DNA from: Saposhnikovia divaricata
Taxonomy: Eukaryota; Streptophyta; Magnoliopsida; Apiales; Apiaceae
Direction of reading: 5' to 3'
Assembly (NCBI GenBank): GCA_036435485.1
Contig: CM071594.1
Span: 105,055,001 to 105,119,000, forward strand
Length of the DNA stretch: 64,000 nucleotides
Shown: positions 11,775 to 24,469 of the stretch, one piece after another
How the letters are laid out: every line of letters begins with the position of its first letter
How positions within the stretch are numbered: the stretch's first letter is position 1
Notes under the pieces: generated by a model
Seen by the model: the letters and a program-made list of their open reading frames with translations, nothing else
Database searches by the model: none
What the model was told of the DNA's origin: nothing
Translations under genes and position numbers: made by a program

Positions 11775-12050
11775 AAATAATGACTTCCAAGGATTCAAAC
11801 CCATGACCTTCATGTACTAAAGTTTTATGTTTGCATGTATTACCACTACACTAGAACATTTGATGACACATCTTTTCAAATCAATGATTGCATACATAGA
11901 CAATCCATTTGCTATTTTTTTTTTTTAATATGACCTCCATGTACCAAAGTTTTTATGTTCACATGTATTAGTACTACATTTGAACATTTAATGATACATT
12001 TCTTATAATCAATATAATTGTATACATAGACAATTCACTTGCTAAATTTT
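11775..12050 (-). repeat. tRNA-like (SINE-head) sequence plus a diverged tandem copy
   Basis: On the minus strand, a box-A-like segment (ctagtgtagtggtaata, around 11850) is followed ~50 bp later by a box-B-like segment (gggtttgaatcc, around 11790). This is the layout of a pol III promoter in a tRNA-derived SINE. A diverged second copy lies ~125 bp to the right (about 11930-12050); it keeps the A-box side but not the B box. It is not a real tRNA gene: no cloverleaf can be folded with confidence. Confidence 0.35.
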
Positions 12051-12129
12051 TTTTAATATTTATTTTCAAATTTATTCATAATAAAATTAATTAAAATGAT
12101 AAGAACATATAAACTATTTTTAATTGAAT

Positions 12130-13270
12130 GAATAACTGATTGAATGTACGTGTATTTAATATAAAATTTTAAATATATAATTCACATGGTACACGAAATA
12201 ACATAAATTTTAATTTTAATTTCTGATACATGTATATTAATATTTTTATGAAAACACCAATTATAATATTTTATATATGTTTGCTACGTGGTACACGTAT
12301 GAATGAGCATTTCACCATATCTACCCGAACTGGTTCCCTTCCCGTTTGGATTGTGGATTCGGGAAATTTTTCGGGTCAACATGAAATATTATAGAATAAA
12401 AATTCGTGCGAAGGGAATAGGCTCGGGGATTAAGGTATCCCAGCACGATCCCCGTTTCTGTTCCCCGACTGATTATCATATTTAGAAAAAAATATTTTTT
12501 AAAACATATATTTACCAGATTATTAAAGAGACTGAAAGTATGTGTATTTAATATAAAATTTTAAATATATAGGCCTCCAATTCACAAGATACACGAAATA
12601 ACATAAATTCAAATTTTGACTTATGGTACGTGTATATTAGTTTTATTTTGTAAAATTATAAATTATATTAGTTGTCTATGTTTGTTATTCTCATAACAAA
12701 TAAAACTAATTCACGTGAGACACGTATGGATGAGCATTTCATCCTGTGATCTCGATCTGATCCCCGTTTCCGTTCCCCGACTGATTATCATATTTAGAAA
12801 AAAATATTTTTTAAAACATATATTTACCAGATTATTAAAGAGACTGAAAGTATGTGTATTTAATATAAAATTTTAAATATATAAGCCTCGAATTCACATG
12901 ATACACGAAATAACATAAATTCAAATTTTGATTTATGGTACGTGTATATTAGTTTTACTTTGTAAAATTATAAATTATATTAGTTGTCTATGTTTGTTAT
13001 TCTCATAACAAATGAAACTAATTCACGTGAGACACGTATGGATGAGCATTTCATCCTGTGATCTCGATCTGATCCCTTTCCCGTTTTTCTTAGGTATTCG
13101 ATAAATTTTTTGGGACACCATTAAATATTATATAAAAAAAAATCAGAGGAAGGGAACGGCCTCAGGGATTAAGGTATCCCAGTTCGATCCCTGATTTTGG
13201 TCCCTAAATGATTATCATATTTATGAAAAATATTTTTTTGAAATATATGTTTACTAGATTATTAAAAATA
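12130..13270. repeat. tandem array, unit about 312 bp
   Basis: Two near-identical units start with 'gttccccgactgattatcatatttag' at about 12460 and 12772 (period ~312 bp). They include 'gtgtatttaatataaaattttaaatatat', 'cacgaaataacataaa' and 'cacgtatggatgagcatttcatcc'. A diverged unit precedes them (from about 12130) and a partial one follows (to about 13270). GC-rich 'ccccgttccccg' boxes alternate with AT-rich stretches. No protein is encoded. The high identity of the two middle units implies a recent duplication within an older array. Confidence 0.75.
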
Positions 13271-14742
13271 ATATAATTCGAAATTTTTATAAACTTAGAA
13301 TTACTGATATAAAATTAAACAAAATAAAATTTAATTTTAATACTATATTTCATCTTTTTTTATTAAAAAAATTAATTCAAATCGGTATTTATAATATAAT
13401 AAAAATTTTATCATGATTTATCAAATTAATTTTATTATCCGATATATTCGAGAATATATACATTTTAAATAAAAAAATTACGTATCTCCCATTTTTTGCG
13501 GGGATCCTCGTTCCCCGTTCGTGGTAAGAATCATGAATCAAATTAATCCTCATTCGGGGATCGATACGGGTTCAACGATTATATTCAAAATTTTAATTAA
13601 AAAAATTGAAATCCACGATTTTTCATGGGAATCCCTATTTCCATTTCGGGGCAGAAATCTAGGAACATAATGATCCTCGTTCGGAAACCGGGACGGGTTC
13701 AATGATTATGTTCAAATTCGGGGAGTGTGACGGGTATAACACTACCCGGCCCTGAATTGACCGGCCTGATGCACATCCCCAAGTATACATACAACATGAA
13801 TTCGTTTATTGTTAAATTTGGACATCTAGATAAGAAATACACTCAACTAAATACCAGCAAAAGAATAGGCACATCAATTTTTTATCAACTTAAAAAAAAC
13901 GATAATACAACCAAATTAAGTACATTAAAATGTTAATCCATTTTATTGACAAATATTAAAAGAGTTTAATTGATTCAAAAAAAATAATGTTAACAAAATA
14001 ACATTCAAAAAACGTATACATGTTTAATATGTGAGAGATGTGAAAATTAACTATTTTATTATAATAACACCTATTCAGCTCGTAAAGACAACAATAGTAA
14101 TTTTATATAAACATGGAAACGCAGGTCGATGAGACGTTGTCAAAGATGAATGGGAGATGATTGGAGAGAGAAAAGACGAACAAACTTAAGGTTGTTAAAG
14201 ACGATAGAGAGGTGGTGGGGCAAGATAAATGTGCATATATGATGTCGTTAAAGGAAAGAGCGGATCTTAGAGGTATAATGAGGTGGCTGGATAGTGATCG
14301 AAAAAAGGCCGAAGTGAGAGTGCACATGATCGGTAATAAATTGGAGTAGATATGAGGTAAACATATGAGTAGAAGAGAAAATAGATATTCAAAAATGTTG
14401 TGGCTAAGATTGAAAGTAGTTAAAAGAACTACCATCGTGGTAATTCTTTTAGGATTTTACTGAAAAACAAACTAAAGGTCACTATTATCGTGGTAATACT
14501 TGATAGCTAACGATTAACTCTTCTTCTATACCAATTTTGTCGGTTATTCTTCTCACATTTAACAAGCATCACTATAAACATGATCCTCGAAATTTAAAGT
14601 GTGCTAATAATTTGAATTTAGAACGATTATTAATAATTGAATTTTAGTAAACCGTTGCACGTGAAAGGTAAAACACACTGACAAGAGGATATAATGAACT
14701 CCATCGCAAATTTGAAAAATATTATATGAATTAAAATGTGGT
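13271..14742. other. non-coding DNA with scattered GC-rich boxes
   Basis: Boxes such as 'ggggatcctcgttccccgttcg' (near 13500) and 'cggggatcgatacgggttcaacg' (near 13557) resemble those of the neighbouring tandem array and are probably its decayed continuation. A frame at 14161-14349 has no recognisable similarity. No gene is supported. Confidence 0.5.
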
Positions 14743-14770
14743 CCGTGCCTTGCACGGGCTATCATGCTAG
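14743..14770 (+). mobile_element. Helitron-like 3' terminus, plus strand
   Basis: A hairpin CCGTGC-CTT-GCACGG (14743-14757) is followed by GCTATCATG and then CTAG, with T after it. This matches the plant Helitron 3' signature. The element body would lie to the left. The TTCTTCTATACC motif at about 14521 might mark its 5' side (~250 bp), but a proper TC start after A is not clear. Confidence 0.55.
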
Positions 14771-17700
14771 TTATATTAATAATAGCCCAACATGGGGCAA
14801 AAATTGCTGAGACATTTTAAATAGAGCAAAATTGCTGACAAATTTTATTCTTATGCGAAAAGACACTTTTGTCCATGTCCTGCCCGCAATGTCTAATGGC
14901 CAAACACTCTGCAAACCAGCATCATTCCATATTCAGAGTTGAGAAGACAAAGTGGTGGATCAGTTGTGAGGGTATCCCAGGTAATTGATGAATTCGCTTG
15001 AATTTAATCAAATAGGAATCTATATGAATTCCTGAAATTAGATCTATATTAGCTTCTATTATTCTATCATGGATTTCTCAATTTTGGATTTGTAGAGTCT
15101 CCATAATCTTTTGATTGTGTCTGATTCTTTTGACATCTTATCGTGGTTAAATCGTGAGACATTTTATTCTATATTATAAGACATTTTTGTCCCTTCCTTA
15201 GGCCCATTGCTATTGTTGTCCTGTACAAGCAAACCATACCGTGTTTGGAGCTTCAGAGAGCAACAGTCGAGGATCACGCGTGCCAAAACTTGATTTAATG
15301 GTCCGAGAAACAGAAATCGAGAAATTGCGTGCTTTTTCTTCTTGTAGTTATGGATGAAAAGTTGAATTCTACATATTCCTCCCAGGTAATTGCGTGCTTT
15401 TTCTTCTTGTATATTGTTTTACCGGGTAATTGCGGCACTTAAAATATGTGGTTGGTATTTATAGATTGCCTGTTTTTTGAAATTTAGGGTTTCATGAATT
15501 TGCTTAAATTTTATTAATAAAAACCATTATGCATGATGAAATAAGCCCTGATTATGAAAGAATTGTTGGTTTAAGGCTTTGAATGTAGGGACAATCTAGA
15601 CTGGTGGAATTATTGTGGAATGTAAATAAAGTCGGACAGAGAACGCATTACCACCTGTGCATCTGGTTCCGGTCTTCTGGATATGAAAGTGTTCTACACT
15701 TAAGTAAGTTCTTGGACTAACATTTTTTGGATCTTTTGCAAAAATCATGTAATGGTAACGACAATCAAGCAAAAATAGGGCAAGTGTATTTAGGATTGGA
15801 CAAGCTGTGATGTTTTTTTTGTTTTGTGTGCAGACTAATATGTCATCATTTACCTCTATTCTTTGTATGTTTAAGTTTCACCTTTTGGTATAACTACAAC
15901 CTTGCAATGGATAGAATTGTTTCTTGAATTTTGCTACAGTGTTATGGCTAGAACTGACTAAATTTTAGAGGATCAAGGCGTAAGTAACATAGGTTTTGCA
16001 TATTGTTATTTAACAATCCTGTGACTAATGAAATAGTGGTAAGCGTCAAATTGCAAATCTTCATTGCGCAGTCCTATGACTTATGAAATGGTAGTAAACA
16101 TCATATACCGTAAATATTTACTTAAACAATACTATTGCTAACCTTGAAATATTTGCCTAAGTATTAATGGAAGAGCATATAATCAAAATCTGAGATTAGA
16201 AAAACAAAATAGATAATCTAAATTAATATACGGTGTAGATGTTATAAATTCATTTTATATTAAGTGATGAATGTTAGAAATGTACTTGTACATATATTTT
16301 TGGAGATTGATTTTAAAAAGTCCAGAGAACAATTGATGAAATTTGAATCAAAACCATAATTTAGATATATAAATAAAGGGAGCAAGCTGCTTCAATTGTA
16401 GAACTGCAATACTATAGTTCAATTATATCAAAATTATACCTTGTATCGCTGAAAATACTTGCTCCAACAAAAGTCGTGGTATATCCCACCAAGTAATAAA
16501 AAGTATATACACAGTAGCACATAAGTATACAGAGTAGCACATAAGTCGGGAAACTACGTGGGCCTTGCAGCCATGGTCACCTGCAGTGTCGTAATTGGTG
16601 CACTTGGGCAGGTCCAGCCAGGTAGCAAGTGTCCTCTGGCATTGTTCTCTTGTGTTAGGGTAGCTTATTGTTTTGGCACAAGTGGTGCATTGTATATTAC
16701 AAGTGCGGTTAGCTTCATATGTACACAAGAACAATGATGAAATTTAGAGCTTATGTATTTTGATATATTTTTTAATATATTTGGTAGTAGAAGAAGTAAG
16801 TCCTGCTAAAAAGAGAGGGTGTCCTAGACTTGTTATATATGTTTTGGAACAGTGAAGATTATCAAGATAGGCATAATGCCCAGAGAGATGAAGGTCAAAT
16901 TGGAGAAAGAATGCTGAATTTTATGTTTATTGTGACCAATTGTGGTTATTGAACACAGTAAGTGCATGACTGTGGTTTGTGTATAGTATCCTCGAATATA
17001 TTTTGATACCTATTTTAAACTTTATATGAACAACTTGAGTTTTCAATTTTATTGATCAGCTTGACTCATTATATTCATGATTAAAGTACATGTATTATAG
17101 TTTTTTTTATAACTTTCTGGGAAGTGTTTCCAGACTATCAAATAGAAAATTTATAATGATATTTTAAGAAATGGACAATAAGATCTCCAATTAAAATATC
17201 AAAAATTTATAAATGATCGTTTATGAGTTCATGTATATGTAACCATGCAACAAAAAACCTACAGCTATGCAAGTATAATGCGATACATAACAACTAAACA
17301 AGAGTTGTTGTAAGTTATATTCGGTGGGAATAAGGTAGTAGCTATAAAACATTATTATTCGATCAAGGAATGTTTATCAAGGAATGTTTATCCTTATTAT
17401 GAATAATCCATATAACCAGACAAAATATTAGTCGAATGTGAATCCAGTTAACATCCATTTGTAATGTAATACACGAAGAATTTCTACCAACTTTACATAG
17501 CTTCATGTGTCCAGTGCCAGTCTTTACCTGCTCGGTATTGAGTTCTTCACAATTGTGACGATTTTCGTGATTATTGTTATATAGGAATATTACATATGTA
17601 GAGTAGCGAAATGACGAAATTAACCTCTGTATTTTATTAATTTTTGGTTTGATACTAGAGTTCCTGATCTCTAAAGGTAGATCACAAGATGAAAGTTCTT

Positions 17701-18871
17701 TAATTTGGTGAGCTTTTAATATTTACTAAATAACCGTTAAAGTGCCTTTATCTGTAAAAATGAAGGGCTATAAATATTTGTGGTTCTCTTCAAATAAAGA
17801 TTCTTTCATTCTTGATTATCACTTACCCTACAATGTGTAATAACACCATAGATATAATAACACATTAACACAATAGATACGGGTAAACAGGATTAGATTT
17901 GTGGATTTTTTTGGTCCAAAAGCTTATTCAATCTGTTGTGCCAAGGAAAAGTTTCAGTTACCCCTGTCGCGAGAAACCCCTCCCGAGTTAGGTACCATTT
18001 GGACAGCTGGTTACAGGGTAAAAGTAATTAGTGGTATTAACAGCTCTAAGATAATTTGTGCTCTTGACTACCTTTGCGCATTTTGACTTTTCTTAACAGC
18101 AATGCGGTCTTAGGCCATTTCTTTCACACAGAAAGATAGAAAATATATCCCAAATTTATGTTGTTGTGTTATATACAAAGTGCTAGATATTCATATGTTT
18201 TAAGCATCTACTACTAACATTGAAAAATATAAATACAATTTACGATGCAAAATACACAATCATAGCTAACTGCTCTATTTCAAATTATTTATTTTTTGTT
18301 TCTATGCAAATTCCATTTTATGAACAATACTCATGATTTAAAAGACCAGACCTTCACAACGATAGAACATGCATCAGACATGGTTAAAGAATACTAACTA
18401 ATTCAACGTTAAATCTCTTGCAGCTACAAGACTTGTGTCATGGTGATTGAGTTCAATTAGTAGTAGATGGGGTGACTTATTGTCAAGGCATAGTGACGTT
18501 GAACGCCTATATGATAGAGCTATCAATTGATTCTGCGGTAATTCCCGACATTTTAAAAGTATAAAGAACTTGTAACATTATTTGCAAAAAGTCATCGATC
18601 TATGTAGGTGATGAAGCCCAAGTATCTTTACTTTTGAAAATTAAGAGATATCTTAAAGCATGAGATTGAAGTTAAGGTGGTCTTGTAATCTTTCGCTAAT
18701 ACACATTTTTGATAATGATTTGGGTAATGCTGAGTATGACGCGGACATACTTATATATACAAAATATTATCTTTCTTATGTAATATACAATGTCCTTATA
18801 CTAATCAGATTTGTGATATGAACAATATTGGCTAGTTTCATGTCAGTATCTAAGATCATACTACCACAAAG
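14771..18871. other. gene-free interval between two Helitron-like ends
   Basis: No exon series or known domain was found. The segment 'attgcgtgctttttcttcttgta' appears twice (about 15324 and 15389). Two diverged stretches around 'gagacattttattct…agacatttttgtcc' (about 14810 and 15155) look duplicated. A 17-19 bp tandem repeat ('agtagcacataagt') lies at about 16512-16548. A 103-codon cysteine-rich minus-strand frame (16423-16734) is not recognised. Confidence 0.45.
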
Positions 18872-18899
18872 CTAGAAGATAACCCGTGCCTCGCACGGG
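18872..18899 (-). mobile_element. Helitron-like 3' terminus, minus strand
   Basis: Read on the minus strand, CCCGTGC-GAG-GCACGGG (18883-18899) is a 7-bp-arm hairpin, followed by TTATCTT and then CTAG. The hairpin resembles the one at 14743 in sequence (CCGTGC…GCACGG), so the two may belong to one family. The base after CTAG is C, not the expected T, which lowers the support. The body would extend to the right by an unknown distance. Confidence 0.45.
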
Positions 18900-19177
18900 T
18901 TTTTATGCAAGTTTTCATCAAAACGCCTTCTAATACTAATCATTTCTGTAGGAGTATTATGTTTATTCACTTTGGATGGTCATGCATATTTTTTTGGGCA
19001 ATTAAATAACTTCTGTTATTAATCAAAGATAGTTAAGAAACATGTTCATAAATTTTTCTGATCATATAATTAAGAACCATATTATAGTTCCAGGTGCTCA
19101 ATATGTATATACTTGTTTGTATAAACACAAATTCATTATTTTGTCGCATTGACTATGTAAAAAAAAATTAGTAAATA

Positions 19178-19300
19178 CTAGCGTTTTGGCGTATGGATGA
19201 GAGCATTCGTAGACAATCCTCAACTTATTTTATTACCATTAGTGTTTTGGCGTTTGGATGAGAGCATTCGTAGACAATCCTTTATCTTAGTACCACTAAT
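19178..19300. repeat. two tandem copies of a ~60 bp unit
   Basis: The unit 'gttttggcgt(a/t)tggatgagagcattcgtagacaatcct' occurs at about 19184 and 19246 with one mismatch in the core. It is non-coding and may be part of the Helitron-like element starting at 18872. Confidence 0.75.
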
Positions 19301-19621
19301 ATACTACTTGTAAGGAAATGAAGAAATTGAGTGACACTGATGCTTCAAATGCATGCACCTTAGATTAATATAAAGGTCAACTATTTCAATTTGAGCAATG
19401 AGTACTTGTAAGTGTTTATTTTACTGACTTTAACTATGTTGTTGGGCTATTTTAGAGCCCGTTGCTTTTGGGCAAATTTGTGCTTTCATTACGTTTTTCA
19501 CTCTATCGGCCATTTTGATGATTGCTGGGCTTAAGTTAGATACACGATGCAAGCTACTTTGGATATCAAACTCATGCACACAGTATCTAGAAGAATAACA
19601 TCTATTGATGAAAACTTTTTA

Positions 19622-22600
19622 TCAGAATTGGCCTGCTAAGAACTTCTTTAACAAAGATAAAGATCTTTGTGGTTGAACTCTTGGAACTTCATGGCCAGCT
19701 CCTCTAACTGTGGAAAATGTCAAACCTTCGTACAATATTTGATATCCACCCACCTGCATAAATCCAAATATTAACGAAATTTCGATGTTAAAATCGAATC
19801 TAAACTTTTCCCAAAGAAGGAAAAAAGATTACGAGATTGAACTTATATGTTGTAATATAGAGTAACATACTTCTCCAAGATCATCTACCCAATAGTGCCA
19901 AGGTTTGTTGACTTGCAGCTTCAATGCATTAAGAGAATAGCGTGTACTTGTAACTGGAACTACAGCATCCATGTCTCCACTGTCCAAAGTGCATTTGTGC
20001 AACATGTATTGTGTGTTAATTATATGACAATGCGTAACAAGTGTTCGGAAAATTACAGTGTGTGTGTGTGTGTGTCAATTTGCGAACAAACCTGTATATA
20101 AGTATTCTGAGACCAGAAGAAATGAGGCTTTTATATATCGGAAACATGCTGGACGGGCTATCCTTCCAGTAACTATGAACCATTTCACTGACATAAAAAC
20201 AATAAAGAAAATTAATTAACGACACTCACCTTCTCATCGCTTTATTGTCTACTCTACACGGCTTATATATAATTACACATGGTTTAACAAGAATTAAAAT
20301 CTAACCTGCAAGCATCCCAAGCGTAAGGGATATTGGTTCCATTGGCGTGTAAAATTTCTTGTACTCGAGGAAGATTAAGATAATTTCGAACATACGAAAG
20401 TTCACATGGATCATAATCTTGAGCACATTTTGTTTTCTTTGAAACATTCGTCTTAGAATGGGAACAAACTGGACCATAGATATTGTAAAAATCTATCTTT
20501 CCAACTTCTTCATCGACTGCAAATTGTAGTAAATTACATTTTGTTCTGTTGAAATTCGGGCTAGTGCAATATTTCATAAGCCCTTGATATGTTTCGTCTG
20601 AAATCATTGCATGGCTCCACATATAATCAAATGTTCCACTGGTGTCTGTTGCATCATTCATTATTCCATTTCCTACCTAAAAATTGCGGAAATTTTACAA
20701 TCAGAAACCAAGGTATTTAGTACTAAAATAGTAATGCTATGTACAGAAACTAATAAAACATTGATTTTACAGCATACACCTCATATTGCCATCTCATCCT
20801 GTAGCCAATTTTGTATTACTAGTTTATGTGGACGTAGCACTACTAATATTAAAATGCAGGTTCTTAAGTTATATAAGCATGCAATTTCACGGGCAATATA
20901 ATGTCAAATTAATTAGTTTCACAGGCTATATACAGTACTGTTGAGTTTTCAGTCTGCATATATATACAATTATCAGAAGCTGATGAATTTGTACTGTTGT
21001 TTGAGTTCATAAATCTACTTACCATAATGCCCTTAAGCTGGATCTTGGTGAAAGATTTTCTATCCATATTCTTCTTGAGAATGACATCTGCTAACTCGGG
21101 AATATAAAATCCTGTCGTCCCAATAAATTGTAAAAATTTGGAAAAACAAAAATGTCAGTTATCTTCTTGACCACCATGAGTCATTATTGTTATCCAGATA
21201 CACATGGTCCTAATCCTATTATGATTTTCTGAGGATGCCATTTGCAAGAAAGCAAATCGAATAAAGTATTTTAGAAATTACTTTACAAATTTAACAAATT
21301 GCAACTTATTCTTTGTGTGAGATGTAAGCTTACCTGCATAGCTTTCTCCAATAATATAGAAATCTTTAGTTCTGTACTGAGGGAATCTTGCAAACCAATT
21401 CAAAAGGAAAGTGTATGCATCTTGAGCTGTAAGATAAAGAGATTGCATTGCCATTATGTCAGTGAGATAACATATACACATGCCTTTAAAAAGTTCAGTT
21501 AGTCATCATATTCCCCTATAAGTACACCTATGCATACACATACATGTACTTTTATATGTAGCGCAGTGGTCCTGGTCCACGGCAAACGATTTTTGTAATA
21601 TAAATAATTAAATCATCATGCTTTTACACCAAAAACCTTATCGTAGTATAGTACTCCGGTGTAATAGACGTTTGCTGAAGACCGGGATACTTACGTTTAT
21701 ACTACCTTATCAGTAGTACTGATTGCTTCAAAGGAAATGGAGACAAGAGTGCACAAGGGCGGTCTAATTTGAATTGAGCAACTCAAGAAGAGTACCCACA
21801 TGCCACTGGCTTAAATAAAGTTGTACGTATACAACAATCTTGACTTCTTGAGCAAGACTTGGTTGTTGTGTAGGGGTGAACACAACACACACTTTGATAT
21901 CATAAACATGTGTTTATCTGTTGGACTACTATTTTCAAGTCAAAACATTAAACTGGTTCCAGGATCTTAATAATATTGTCGTATTTTTTAGTAATATCAT
22001 ACTGAAAAATACTATAATTCCGAAAGTGAATTTCACATGTTTAGGTACCGAATTTTATCAATTTCTACAATCAGACATATAGAAAAAGATAGATATGTAA
22101 GGGTTGTTGGAGGTGCTTACCAGTTCTTGTATCTCCTGACAACTCGTAGTCAGAGGTTGCATTAGAGTAAGAAAAACCGACCCCTGCAGGGGACTCCACA
22201 TACAGCACATTTGCAACTGCACCATATAATATACATTCACAAAAACATGAAACATATCACCGTTAAGTATCAGTCCCATTACAACTGTTCTGCTACTAGG
22301 ACACCAAAACAATTTATACCAACTCCTCATTAACTATTGAAATCTTTCTTCAACAAGGTCGAATTTCTTGTATGGCATAACAATCGGCTGATATTCAGAG
22401 CATCTCCATTAAAAGCATCTGTACGTATAAATGTTAGTGTTTATGTGTATGTTAATTTTTAAGTCACTCACGTCTTCTAAAACCTCAAAGTTTTACTTAC
22501 AAATGTTGATCTTTACGTGTATGTTAAGTCATTATTTCTTCTAAAACTTCAAAGTTTCTTTTCAGTTTCAAGTGAACCGGTAACTTAACAAGATCATATA

Positions 22601-23762
22601 TTCTCTTCTTTAACAGTAGTGTAAATGCATAAGCATAGGATGTGTGCATGTACACGAACTTACATGTTAGTAGTATATGACAAAAAAGTTGTACATGTGG
22701 GCGTTATTATATGACTGATTTAACACGAAAAAAGCAAGTCAAGAATTGACGAACCTTTGTTCCAAGAGAATTGTCTGGCGTAAAGTGATTTGCCATCAGA
22801 TTTAACACCAAAAGGTCCTATTTCTACCATGGCACCGACACCTAGAGATGAACAACCAGGCCCTGCAATGCACTCACAGTTACCTAACTATTCTTTCTTT
22901 TTCTCGCCACAACAATTAGTTCAGAAACTGTTGCGTACAATTACAATTTATATAAAAGCATCTACGGATAAATAACTTGACAAAAAGTTATTCATGTGTT
23001 CATTTGGAACCATCCATAAAAAAGTTGTTTCCACACAATAAAGTCGACCGCATTCGTATTAAGTACTTGATGGTGAAATGTTACTTTTAGCACTGAAGAT
23101 CATACCACAAAACTTGTTAACTTCACAAGGCATTAGTAGAGTTAGTTGAGCTGATTATTTAACATGGTAACGTGGAATTGAGGTTGTGAGTTCAATTCTT
23201 TCTACTCCTAATATTCACATATTGCGGACATTTTCATTTGCTTCTTAGCAAGATTTTGTTTCTTAATAAGATTGTCATTTTTGTTCACTCGTTCAAGTGA
23301 TGGGAGTGTTAAAAGTATAGTTTTCTTTAGTGCTTCTACGTGCTATTATGATCATATATAAGATTTGAAGAGGTTACCTCCATTTAGCCACAGAATAAGT
23401 GGCTTGGAAGATGGATTATTGACAGCCTCCGTAAAATAGTAAAAAAGACTCCGGCCAGTTGATTTATCTACACTGATATAACCTGCATACTGCTTGAATT
23501 TTACCGGAAAAGGTTGACCGGGAAGGCCATCTTTAATAAGATCATCTTCCATTTTCCTAGTAGTAGTTTCCTCTTCGAGTTCGAAACTCAAGTTGTCGAA
23601 CCATTTCTCATCAACTGTATATTTGTCTTGAGACTGCATTTTGGTTCGTCGAAAAGCTGTGAGTAAACCGGCTTCATCGATGGTGGCTGCACCATAGTTG
23701 AGTCCGTGGAGCATTAGAATGAGGAGAATGAAGAAGTTGAGAGGAATAGGATAGTACTCCAT
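19622..23762 (-). CDS. SCPL: serine carboxypeptidase-like protein (SCPL), 9 exons, 492 aa
   Basis: Exons with GT/AG borders: 23762-23378, 22862-22755, 22216-22121, 21426-21334, 21111-21023, 20676-20306, 20187-20092, 19979-19871, 19753-19622 (stop TGA). They total 1479 nt and stay in frame. The product starts with a hydrophobic signal peptide (about residues 5-25). It then has DGLPGQPFPVKFKQYAGYI, the oxyanion segment GGPGCSS (128-134), the nucleophile motif GESYAG with Ser225, Asp417 in GDMDAVVP, and His470 in GAGHEVP. The S10 catalytic triad is therefore complete and the length is usual for the family. S10 enzymes remove C-terminal residues from peptides in the vacuole or secretory route; some plant members act as acyltransferases. 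The GESYAG and LPGQP motifs fit the hydrolase-like clades better than the acyltransferase clade. The gene appears intact. The next gene upstream is unrelated. Confidence 0.93.
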
Positions 23763-23830
23763 TGTTTAGGAATTGAGTAAAAAAATGTCACTAGCCAAAC
23801 ACTCTTATACACTTCAAAAGGTGTATGATG
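23763..23830 (-). promoter_or_regulatory. possible core promoter and short leader of the SCPL gene
   Basis: On the minus strand a TATA-like GTGTATAAGAG lies about 40 bp before the ATG (around 23803-23812), leaving room for only a very short 5' leader. The match is weak evidence in AT-rich DNA. Confidence 0.25.
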
Positions 23831-24245
23831 TTTAAAACTAGCAAGTTTCTGTTGATAGATTGCATAGCTTGGGGATAATTCTGTCATTTTCAAATAAGAA
23901 ATTTTAACATGGATTCAACAAGCAGTTAAACAAATTTAATCACTAACCTATCTTCTAATAAAATACAATTAACCTGCTCTTACCCAACAGTATTACTTCT
24001 CGCGAACGTGAAACTGAGATTTGACATTAGTGTGGTTTACTCGTCATTTTATCGTTGTTGAGTTGTGACTCATGACTTGTGACTTGTGAGTAATTATATT
24101 AGGAAGTTTTTAAGTTCGAAAAGATTTTTTAAACAAATATGAACTGAGGTATATATCTACAATTAAAACATCGGAGTTCAATATTGTCTAAATTGTTCAA
24201 ATTTTAATTCTTCGATTCAAAAAATCGAAATTGAAATTAAATATA

Positions 24246-24466
24246 AAGGGTGTGTTTGACATTTCTTAATTGTAACTTATAAGTTATTTATTTTAGAAAA
24301 AAATTTATATTTACATATTTTTTTTGGAAAAAAAAATGTGTATGGGGAGTTTAACATTCGTTATATTGCAAAAATAAGTTAGTTATTTCAGAAAAGAAGT
24401 ACATATTTACCTACTTTTTTTCAAAATAAATAACTTATTTCTGAGAAATAAAATTTCCCAAACGAG
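24246..24466. mobile_element. fold-back MITE-like element upstream of the SCPL gene
   Basis: The left side reads 'gggtgtgtttgacatt…taagttatttatttt'. The right side reads 'aaataaataacttatttctgag…aatttcccaaac', so the two arms pair imperfectly. The GGGTGTGTTTG type terminus is common in plant hAT-like and Tourist-like MITEs. No clean target duplication was found, so the borders and class are uncertain. It lies ~480 bp upstream of the SCPL start. Confidence 0.4.
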
Positions 24467-24469
24467 ATC

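Noticed and set aside
14103..14435. 110-codon minus-strand frame with an overlapping plus-strand frame
   Set aside because: No similarity recognised, and it lies beside decayed repeats; not reported as a gene.
16423..16734. Cysteine-rich 103-codon minus-strand frame
   Set aside because: No family recognised, no splice context or neighbouring exon; probably chance.
20056..20076. (TG)n run near an SCPL exon as a regulatory signal
   Set aside because: A nine-unit dinucleotide run in intron 7; no sign of function.
20284..20661. 125-codon frame read as a separate gene
   Set aside because: It is exon 6 of the SCPL gene plus a few intron codons.
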